64,000 bases of DNA from Leguminivora glycinivorella (taxonomy: Eukaryota; Arthropoda; Insecta; Lepidoptera; Tortricidae), in the NCBI RefSeq assembly GCF_023078275.1, contig NC_062992.1, positions 9,747,706 through 9,811,705 on the forward strand, in the 5' to 3' direction. Both the position numbers and the translations under genes were made by a program. How positions within the stretch are numbered: the first letter of the stretch is position 1; each line of letters begins with the position of its first letter. Shown here piece by piece: positions 32,201-44,200 of the stretch. A model generated the notes under the pieces. It had not been told where the DNA came from, did no database searches, and saw only the letters and a list, made by a program, of their open reading frames with translations.

Positions 32201-35200
32201 TTGACCAATTATATTCCAAGACCAATCATAAAAGAACTCTACTTTCATAGAAATAGTGTGTGACTTTACCCTATTCCTATCGTTTTCCCTACTCTAACAT
32301 ATCTGAAACACAGACCGTCACTTACCATAGATCTTGTGTTCAAAATATGCACAAGTGTATCCCTACCATAAGCTGTACAGTTCAGCCAGCGAAGCTGAGA
32401 TAGGCAACCTATAGGCTTGTGTTCTTATCCCCCCCTCTGCTCTTGCCCGCGGGCTAGGGTAGCAGAGAGTAGATCGCCCTATCCGTGTATATATCCAGTA
32501 TTCTAGGACACACCAGCACCAGCCACATGAGAGACCCAGCTGCGATCAACTTTACTTAGATGTGGATCAATCACAACCGAAATCCCCAGCAACCAACGCC
32601 AGCATGGACCAGAACACCGAGTAAATAAATATATATATATATAGGACCCCAGCCTCAAATACTGCCGACTTCTGTGAGCAAGGATTACTCCTAATGCCTT
32701 TCGTCAATCGTGAAAGTCCTCACTTCCATCTAACAGTTGGACTCTTTGAGACCGGTGAGAAAATACGCTTTTGTAAGTAAATAAAAGCGCCCAAGCCCTC
32801 CACTTGGAACAAAAAGACCCCTAAACGCCTCTTGTTTGACACCGTAAGGGAAGAAGCGCCTAGCCGGACAACAGTCTGTCACAAACAATGATCTGGCTTA
32901 TAACTTTCACAAAATAACCCCATAGAAAATTACTAAATTCAATTTTACTGACCAACTAAACAAACGAATGAAGTTTCCTTTACGTGCTATAATCTAAGCT
33001 TAGTTTTGCAAGAATTACTCCCTACAAAACCAAACACAGACTTATCTCCAAGCACCAGCCATACATCGACCCAGTCTTTGTATTGCTAAACAGTACTCAT
33101 GAAACAAAGCACAGAAAACTTCACTATACACATTAATTTAAATGTAACACTACACTATAAATAGAACACTAAAATAACCCCACAACTGATGGTAAAGCAA
33201 TTCCACCACAGGTCTAAGTCCAACTGTACGACGATATTGTCCCCGCACAATCAAACAAAGACACAATTTCAAAGTTTACAATCACTTAGAATAATTTCCA
33301 AGTAAAAACAAACAGAGAAATAATAGCAGAACAACTTCACTCACCAGTATAACACACGAAAGCCAGAGTCACTGTTAGTCTTGTAGATATTTTAAGAATG
33401 ACGCGCGTCGGCTCGCTCCGACCCTTTTATAGATAAAAATGAGCGACAAAAGAGCTACAAAAGAGCGACAAAAAGGCTACAAAAGGGCTACAAAAGAGCG
33501 ACAAAAGGGCTACAAAAGAGCGACTGGCTACAAAAGAGCGACAAAAGAGCTACAAAAGAGCGACAAAAGGGCTACAAAAGGGCTACAAAAGAGCGACAAA
33601 AGAGCGACAAAAGGGCTACAAAAGAGCGACAAAAGAGCTACAAAAGGGCTACAAAAGAGCGACAAAAGAGCTACAAAAGGGCTACAAAAGGGCTACTAAA
33701 GAGCGACAAAAGAGCTACTGGCGACAAATAACAATGGATAGCCGCTAAATTACACTTATAAGAAAAAGGTCGTAACTGTTTTGTTTACTAAGTCGTACGC
33801 CTTAGGCATTAATGTCCAAGACATCTCAGCATGTACGTTTTTGCTTCTCAACAGTAACATCTGCATGACTGCACGTGTTCCAAAGTGATATAGGAATAAT
33901 TTTATTGATACCTAGTTAAGCGACGAAGAGTTATGTATTGCGGTTAGTATAGGTATGCAGATATTTTTTTTGTTAAAGGGTTTTAATTAGATTTGTAGAT
34001 CAAATACGCAGTAAAATATCATTTTTGTTTCTAAATGCTACATTAAACACATCCAGAAAATATATACACTACTTATCATTATCAATTTTTACGACCTATA
34101 ATTGAAATCAAGATATAATATTGGAACGCTACTCCGTTGACAACTGTCAGTGTCAGTATTTCATCCATGTGAACGTAGTTTGTTGATAAATATGTTTTTT
34201 CCAACCTGTTTTACATCGAATAACAGTGAATTTTATGAGTGAAGACGTGACTATACATGTGATAACGCTTCAAAGATATTATTTGTCAAAATATCCAATG
34301 AAATCCCAAAGGAAATATGCACCAAAAAGTTGGTCAAGGAAAAGTTGATTCGCCGTAAGTTTTATATGTAATAACGAGTCATTTTCCTCGTCTTAGACGC
34401 TTGTTCTGTTACAACTCGCCCCCAGATTGGAATTCTTTTACAAAATACAAAGTGGTTTGTAAAAAAATCCAATCTCACTTAGCAAAAGAAGCAATAAAAT
34501 TGAATAAAAGAAGAATATCTCTAGATCAGTCGGAAATATCCCCCCATTTCTAATCGTGTGGTGTGTATTCCAATACTATGCAACTGCTAGCGACTCAGTT
34601 TTGAAATTAGCTCATCAGAATTTCGACAATGAACCATGATAACTCCTTCCTCAGAGTCCACTCATCGCCAGGGATACCAGGTTGTGAATCTGATAGGTCC
34701 TATTAACCCGTTCTTGCTAGCTCGTTCCCCGGTCGCGGCGAATATTCATTCCATCCACACTGTTGGACCGGAATAATTATCGTAATAATTTCAACGAGTT
34801 CACAATAACTTCCCACGCAATTACGAAGAAACCTTTAGAGCTCTCATTATAAGTCCAGAGCCTTCAATCTCCATTGTCGGAACTCAAACCAATTCCTCTA
34901 CCTAATCACTCCAGCCACATGTTTTGGCGCATGTCTCATACTTGAATAAAATATACTGACTTAAGATCTGTTTGGATGTGTTTTTTTTTTTTTATAAAAC
35001 AAACCTTAAATGACATAAGCATGTACCTCAACTCGGTACCATATCATGATCAAATGAAGAAATGATTTGATGATACTAAACTTCACAAATTCGAACACAT
35101 AACAAGGAAACAAATATTGAAAAGAGCCTCGTTCTCACTAGACGATATCGGCCCTAAAATATGTCGATTGTCAAATACATCCCATTCAAGATGAGGTGTG

Positions 35201-38200
35201 TGGTTTTAGTATGGGTCTTATTACCTTGTAGAGTGAGTAGCCACGAAAAACTACCCTTGAAATGGGTCGAATCCAAATGGATTTTAACCTAACCGATAAG
35301 CTTTTTATGGCTAATGTGTTTCCCTCAGCCCCCCGCTGTTTATTCCCCGCAAATTCCGACCAAACTAGTTTTGACCACTTTCCAGCGCTGTCTGTCTATA
35401 TCAATCCACTCATTCTATAAAAAAAATTCAAGACACACATCATTCAGTCATTCATCCCATTCAAAACATTCTTACATCTATAAACATTCATCATCTCTAA
35501 ATTATTCACACACACACACACAATGTAACCATTCTTACTTCCTCATTCGCTCTTTCACTCGATCTCAACAGAAAGCCAACGCTCTTAAAAGTAATCAAAA
35601 ATAAAGAATAAAATAACTTAATAACTTCAAAATTCACGTATTCCATTTTACCCCACTCTACCCTGACTCGAAAGCAAAGAAAATTAATTTTATTTATGAT
35701 AGGTTTCATTTTATACATCTATATTTAATTTTATAAAGTAATTACTAACCGCAAACAATTTGACAATGTGTGAAGATTGTTTGCTGCACATACTAAAAAT
35801 TAAATGTTCGTACGGACAAAATGTTACATTTTATGTAAACATCTTTTATTTCACAGTCAATCACTGTAAGGATTCTACCCTGTTTTCAATTTCCCTGTCT
35901 TTTGTTCATTATTACATTCCTCAGTGCAAAATTGATAGCATAAAATGCAAAAAATTTATAAAAGTAAGTACAGTCACTTAAACAAAATAGTGGCCCTCCC
36001 TACTCCGATCTTTGTAGAACAAAATACTGACCAAGTTATGCTTAGGAACGAGGATCTGCACTGGTAATTACCGATATCGTACAGTATACCACCCTATATA
36101 ATGTAATAAATGATAACGCATAAATAATAAATATCACTGCTAACTGTAATAACTAAAATGAAAAATAGCTTATCCACCGATCTCGATTTTCCTAACGTCT
36201 ACCCCAGGCAGACTAGCTACTATGATGTCCAGTTATTGTTATATGTTAAAATAATCTAACCATACAATGTATATCCAATACATTCTTCTTACAAAATAAA
36301 GATTTAAAAAAATTGTTGTCCACATAATGAACCGACTTCTTTATCTAGATAATAAAAAAAATCCGTATTATAAATTTACATCCATCATACACCATTTTAT
36401 AATCCTAGGAATGAAACTACTAAATGACAGTGAAACTTTACGATGGGCTAGCCAATAAGGCCCTTTATCACACAGATCACTATAGAAATAAAATTAATTT
36501 TAGTCAAAATTTTGACTTCTACCACCCCTATAATAATAACAGTGAATCTCAATAAAATTTTGAAGAACTCATGACACGTTTAAAATAATGATAATGATGA
36601 TGATGATAAGAAAGAAAAATAATAATGTACCACATAAGTATGCCACACTGAAAGAAAACTTTTACTAAAAGGTCTCTGACTTATAACCAATGTTCACATA
36701 AAATTTACATTACACATCATGTAATGTTCATAATAAGCGCATATTACAATTTTGCAAAAAAAAAATAATTGCAGTTTTGAAGTGGTTTTCATATTTTCAA
36801 TTTTTTCCCGCAAAATATGATGTATCCTTAATTTTGATATGGTTTTGATATTTTTTTGTAAAATATAATGTAACATCAAATTTGATGTGGTTTTGATAAA
36901 ATATATTCCTTCTTTTTTTTTTTTCAAACTATCTGCAAAATTTTATTTTGGTTTTAATTGCCTTATGATAAAATACAAAATGATGGCATAAGTAGGTTCA
37001 AAATACTTTTATTTGATTGGATAATAATATAACAAAATAATGATTTTTTTCTTGAAACGAGCTTAAAACTTGTATTGTCCTATTCTATGTCTTCAATATT
37101 GTATAACATGCCCCGAAAGTCTTTTGTAACCTCGGGCAATTTATTCCTTCTTCATTACATTTGCAACTGCAGCAAACTTTGCAAATTGTTAACAAACACG
37201 ACAATGGGCTGAGGAACTTGGTTAAAGTGTCTCTCTTCCTTTTTTTTCTTTTCATACTTGGCTAGTTCTATGATGAGTTCTTGAGTAGCTAATGATGATG
37301 ATTAGATCCTGCTGGCCTCCTGGTAATATTTCAAAATTTTCCAAACTATTCTCTTCTCAGTCGGTGTCATAATCCAGGACACCATGAAACCTCTTCCGAA
37401 GACACGTTGCACACTTGATCACAATCAGCATAACCGCAAAAGATCCAGTTACTTATTTTTGAACACAGCAAGTAACTTGAAACCAATGAATATTTCTTCA
37501 TCTCTAAAGTTGGCTAGTCCTTATTTGTCCAATCATTGGTCAAAAAATAAAATATTGCATAAATCGAATATCATAAACACTTGTTATTTCACTAGCGTTA
37601 CTAAGCATGCACTTAAACACACACTGAAGTTTTCACCGCATGTTTCCACCGTCCTCGCTGATCCACTATGTTCAATGACAGAACACTGCTGTGGTAAGAA
37701 TCTATCTTAGGTTAAAACTAAAGTTAAGTTAAAGACTTCCAATAAACAGAGGGAAAGATAAAATTAAAATCACAAGCGTTAAAATATTTTCCAAAAAAAA
37801 ATATGCCAACTAAGGTTGCAGGACCATCTAGGTACTTTAACCATATGAGACGTACGTCTCATTTACGTTCACCTACAATTATTATTATTATTATTTTTTT
37901 TTTTTCCTCAAGTATGATGTCTGATCGCTAAGTGACTTTAATTTTTCTAACTCAAAAATTACTGCAGACTATAAAACTCCGTCTTGTTTGCTCAATAAAA
38001 CTAGAATAGGGTAAATTAACTGGGGTTTTGAACACTTACATATATGTATTTTTCTTGATCGGCATTTTCTGTTCCATTCTTCTGTTTAGTGTGGCATAAT
38101 ATGGCACCACTAACAACATAATCATATCGAAAATCTTCAGTAACACATTGGTCCTATGAGCAGGTATGAGACCAGGCTCAAAAACTCTTACTCCTCCGTT

Positions 38201-41200
38201 AGTTGACATCAAAAGCCGGGTACTTCAACTCGAACGTCCCACGAAATATCTCAATGTTCACTTCATGTTTTTCGCGTCCAAACTGTTGCTAACTCTGTCT
38301 CCATGTACTCAAGTCTTGCACTATTGCACTAACACCTTTTTTAACTAACTAATTATGGCCTAAAACTAATTGAAATTACTATGTTTTCACTAACAGAGCT
38401 CTTCGTTTCAAAACGTAGTTAACTCTCACATTTCTCTACGTGTGATAATAAGACGTCACTAAAAATCACACATGCTTCTACACAATCAACTATACTAATT
38501 ATTTGAAGCTACATAACACTATAATTTCAGTGAAATCGGTTTTCTTAAATAAAATTTAATAACTTCGCGCTCAGATTTTTTTTCGTAAGGAACTGTCACT
38601 GTCAATATTGTCATCCTTAACCGTTTTTTTTTCTTTTACAATTGTCCTCATGGGCGTATTTTCATTGTAAACACACTAATGTGTTTTTAGTAGTCACAAA
38701 CATTAAATCAACAAAACAATTATTTGATATCATAAATTTAGCCTATCATAATGTTCAAATATTTGACTAGTTATTAGAAATATATAATTGATTTTTTTTT
38801 TTTTCTCATAATTTAATGAAATCGAACGAAAACTATCGTGTAAATTTGTCAATGCGTAGGAAATCGCGTGTGCGCATCGGTTTACAAAAGTGTGACCACA
38901 TTAAAAATATATTGTGAGATTCTTTAAGGATCTAACAGACGGTCGGACCGCACTTGTAAGGAGACATGTGTTAGGCCCTATTTACAAAATACCGTTCAAA
39001 ATCTACACAACTTGAATAGTTTGATGTGATTTAAGCAATAGAAAATTAAATTAACAAAATCTTTTGTATTTAAATACATCTATTGTATTAATTGTACTAT
39101 AATGAAGTAGAGAAAAACGAAGTAAAGTTTTGTAAATGACAACACCGGACAATAAATTACTGAATTACTGAATATTTTTTGTCGAAAATTGTATGACCGA
39201 TCAAGCGTACCAACTTAAAAACAATGATAGTTTGTGTAATGTCACCGATAGAACACCTTTTGGCGAAGATATATGTTATCTGTGGTTAAATTATTTTCTC
39301 TAATCTATGTCATATTTACCGCTAAACCGCTCTGTTCGCGAAAGAATGGCAGATCCGTTTTTGTTTTCTATAAGCTCGTCATTAATTACGCGATCTACAA
39401 TTAGAATTATTTAAATATTTGTTTTATTTTAATCGGCTTAAACAAACGACAGGCAATTCGGCGCCGACGCCGGTCATGTGCCGTCCATATTCGCCATTTT
39501 GTCATTTGTCCTTTAAGTAAGAAAATGCAAACAAAACATTATTTGCCCTAAACACGCGTTACTCTCAAATAATATTGCCGAATGCCGACAAAGTGATCTT
39601 GTTTTATCAAACTGAACTCCGAACTGCAATTGCAATGTAATTTTCCGATAGCGAAAGTGAGGTTATGAAATTGACATGACATTTAGTGAATGCAATGCAA
39701 TGGACATGTGTTTTGTTGTTTTTCTCATCAAGATAATAGAAGAATCTAGTGCTCATACTCATGATCTAATGAGCAAACAGCCCATGCAAAGGATGTCTTA
39801 ACGGGCCATGCCTCAATTGATAAAGTGAACTAATTGCCTACTTCAAAAGCAGTTTTGCATGAAAGGTAAGCTTTTGTTTTATTATTTGATGTGTTTTCAA
39901 ACAAGTCGTCGTTTTCGAAACCCAGCAGAACATACTTGCGAACTACAACGACTAGACCGAATATATATGGTGAAATGTTGCTTATTTCATTGTTCTGTCG
40001 TCAGATAAGTTATTGATAGTAAATTTCCCACGTTACTCGTACTTTTTGACTTTCACATTTCCTAAGAGGATCTTAAATATTCTAAATGTACGTGAAATAG
40101 TCCTAACTGTCAAAATATATTTGCTACTTTCAATGAGGTTTATATGGTTGTTTGATTTTTCAGTCAACATCTAATTGGAATTTACAATGCCCGATATTTC
40201 TACACATCTGCCACAAATTTTATGGAAAACAATATTTATGGAAACTGAACATACCTTGGTTAAACGGTAAGCATTAAAATTATATCTTTGACTAATTTAT
40301 TTGATCTAGGCTACCTAACTGTTCTTGGAAATTGTAACGTTGTTTCCGTACCAACATATATACTTCTCAATTATTTTTCTGAAGCGCTGGCTTATGGGCT
40401 ATGGAAAATAATATTTGTAGGACCTCAAACGAATGTCATGGCATTTAAAAATAGGCATTGAATCTTGTCCAAACTTTAATTTTGTATTTTTGGATACTTA
40501 AATAAAATTATGTAGACTAAAAATCCAGACTTAGCATAAATTTTGTTTGTGTTACAATGAGTTTAAATAGTTTATGTATTAATTTTCAGTATATGAAATG
40601 GGTAACCATCCTCGAAGAATATCAACCAGCTGTCGGCAATGTGCAGGTGGACTGAGGAATTTTCCAGTGTATCCTTTATGGACTGTACTCCGTCTCAGCA
40701 CTATCCTCAAGTAAGTACAAAAAATCATAGCCACTAAACAGCTACTTTTTAAACTTAATTAACTCTACTTAGTGAGTAAAACGACTCGGCAGGAAATTTT
40801 ACATAGAAACATGGATATGGTTGTTCTTCTTTTTTTTTTTTCTTAACCATGAATGGCCTAGATAAATATAAACAATCTTAATGATACATATTTACAAATA
40901 AGATTCCTTAAACATACATACACCCTTTTTTAACTAATCTTTCAATATGTACAATTTCAGGTTTTACCCGAGAGGCCACGCTTCAGGTTGGACCGTCTTC
41001 CATATATCTACTGACTTCATATAAACAAAAGGTACTTTTATTTTTTTATAATAGCTCATACTAATTATTAAATTTAAAAGTTAATAGCCTATGGCATTAA
41101 TATTATATTTAGATAATTTAGGCGAAGTATAGCGATGGCAATAAGCGATGAAGTGAAAATTCAACTTAAATTAATTTATCCTAATTTTATTGGCTAAGCA

Positions 41201-44200
41201 AACTTATTACTAACTCATTTATGTCCTAGCTCATGTAGATATGAACTGCTAGGCAGGGGTTCTCAAACTTTTTTTATTTTTAATTTCCTTTTTGTAAATT
41301 TTGCTGTATGCATTGTTTTTTCTGACACAATATTTCTCACGGGCGTGTCTTAGTTCCAAAATTAAGCGACGCGCCCCCGTGAGTAGATAAGTGAAATAAT
41401 ATTGTTCCTATTTGGCAGAACCCCACTCTAAAACTAAACCCTTTTCTTACGCTATCTACATGAACATTTCTAATCTCTGACGTTTCCTTTCAGTGTACTA
41501 AAGGCTCACTGATCTACACTACCAGCTCATGCTCAACGTTACTGAACAACAAAGTAATCCGACAATCAGACTGGACCCGGTCATGTTAGGTAAGTTTACA
41601 TACTTAATGCGTACCACATACTACATACTTTTTCTGAACCTCAGTAAAATATGGTTTTATAATGATAATAGTGCTTATTATCTATGCCTACTTAACAGGA
41701 ATATTACAAATTTCAATCAATTTTCATGAAATTCATTAAGCAATTGTGACAATGATCAAGCAGTGGTGGAGTTAAGGTATGGCAAGGTACGACCTCCCAG
41801 ATGCTGGTAATTTCGTAGGAAATCTGGTGACGATTGTGTAGCTATTTAACTTAACTAATAAAATATGTATGTTGGCATATGCCTGATCCGTGAAATATTG
41901 CGACAGTGTAAGGTTCCGTATAAAAGCTGTGTACACAATCTAAGTGAGATAACATGTCATGTGTACCAGTTGAAAATATTGTTCATACATACATACTTGT
42001 TTGTACTATAGCAAAAATATATACTTATAGAAAGTTGAAATTCGCACTGTGCATTTAATTTATTGAAATAATTGGCAGATATAGGCTACAGTGACCTCTC
42101 ACCATCAAGAGGGACGTATGCCTGTCTACCACGGATGTAATATGAAAATGTATGACAACTTATAAGTTAATGAACTTAAATTAGTCCTAAAATGATTAAT
42201 ACCTATATCTTAACAGACAGAAACCTGTTCTTCTCACGGCTGCACTACAGTGACAATATTTGGTACAAACCGTACAAACAATATGCCAAATTATTGTATG
42301 ATGTATGAAATCCTGTCAGCCAAATTTTAGATTATAGAGTTACAACTGAAATGCAAACAAACCATCCATCGAAGGATGTACTGTCATAGTATAACATGCG
42401 TGTAGCTATTCAGTATTCATAGAAAAATGGCGGGGCGCCCCATATAATATTGTACTTCAGCGCGACAATGAATAATCGCGCCCCCATAGCCATTAGACTA
42501 GAGCCTATCTTCTTGTATTACTAGGTCTTAAATCTAGGGCTTAGGTATCCTAGATTATTTTAGGAAAATAACCTTACATCTAGACTGTAGTTATCCTGCC
42601 TATGAATGAAATTCTGTATAACAAGCCTGCTAGGAATATGTATATCATCAGAGTGTCCATAGACTATATAAAACAGCATCGAAGCTATCCGATCTCCGGT
42701 GTGAAGTGCAAACGTGATGTTAGCTTTCAAAATAACCCTGAAGATGGCAGAACCTGCTAAGAAAATGTACTGGGCATATAGAGAACTATTTGTTTTAACA
42801 TGAAATTCTATTACTATTGTACATTGTGTACACACTTATGTTTCCAATTCCGGTCACGAGGTGGCAAACTCTTCTAAAGTACTTGTTAAAATGTTAAACC
42901 CTAATATTAATTTAATAATAAGATTGCTCGCTAGATGTCGCTGTCACTTCGGCAATCTGGCCAACGATACTCCATCGCAAACCACATGTAATTGTACATT
43001 TTTATTATCGTCTACTGTTTTTGCCAAATAAATGCGTTGAAAAACCACATTTAACGTTTTTAAATGTGAACAACACCCGGAGAGCGAACAGCACCACAGT
43101 TATAAAAACATACATTAAGACACAGAATAAATAATAGTACTATGCATAGACGCAAAGGAACGTCGAGATGCGCCAATGCCAACAATTGCTACGTAGCAAT
43201 GTAACCCGAATCGCCTAATCGGGACGATGTTTAACCACTACGACTATGAGCTAATTTCCTAGAAATATATTTTGTCTAACTTTACTACACTACTTTAATT
43301 TTATTATTTTATTTTTACAGATACCAGAGGAAGACGAAAATATAATTGATTCTGTACTGATGCATGACTTCGCTCGGAACGCGGCAAGAATTAACAATGG
43401 AAGAAAATACTACAGACGTGTTTATTAACAATAAAGTTATTTTTGTTTTTATGAAATAGCGATTGAATAAAAATATTAGGTATATGAGTTTTATTTAGAG
43501 ATGAAATAAGTCAGAAATACAGCACACCCACTCGTTTTCACAACAACAAATGTAGCCTGGTAAGGCTAATTCCTATTATTTATTTATAAACCTTGGTATC
43601 CAAGATGTGTTCTACAGAGCACATCTTAGATCCCTTGGGCACGGAACCAAATGTAACTAAACCTCCGCTCACCTTACTTATTTACTTACTTACTTGACTA
43701 ATCAACAGTATAGCTAACCCCCCTTTAAATATACCCCGTAAATTTGGCCTTGTGATCGTCTAGCGTGAATAAGTAGAACCCTTCGATGTGAACCGCGATA
43801 ACCTAGATCCTTTAATGAGTATCAGCTGTATTTTTGACTAATATTTAAAATTTTATTTATTTATATTTTAAAGAAGAATAAAGGTTATTGTAGCATAATA
43901 ATATAGTGTTATAGAAGAGTATTTTATTAGATTTAGGCCTAGAAAGTTATGAGTGAGAAAATTAATGACGTAATGAAGAAATTTTTAGAAAAGAAGTTAG
44001 TGAGTGAAACTTACATGAAATAAATATTAAAAAATATTTTAGAAAACATCGGCTACGCTCTATTTTCGATTCCGGTTTGGGGTGAGAACTTGCGATACCG
44101 TCTGGAATCCTTAGGCCCAATCAAACCACATTATCGGGCATCCTAAGCAAGTAAGCCTGAAGGGCTATCTATCTACAAACTAACCCCTTTTTTATTTTGT

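Larger units (their letters stand above)
31184..34413 (-). repeat. LTR copy 1 of the giant element
   Basis: It is 22 bp longer than the copy at 43652, which equals two extra 11-bp units in its array. I saw no other difference, but I compared by eye and not base by base. It contains a short TA run near 32634-32643. Confidence 0.85.

Noticed and set aside
33439..33699. Lys/Arg-rich repetitive ORF (and its partners at 45895-46194)
   Set aside because: The 11-bp unit has no stop in any frame on either strand, so open frames are automatic; length differs between the two LTR copies.
37384..37710. 108-codon ORF in the giant element interior
   Set aside because: No domain, no similarity to gag or pol, AT-rich composition like its surroundings.
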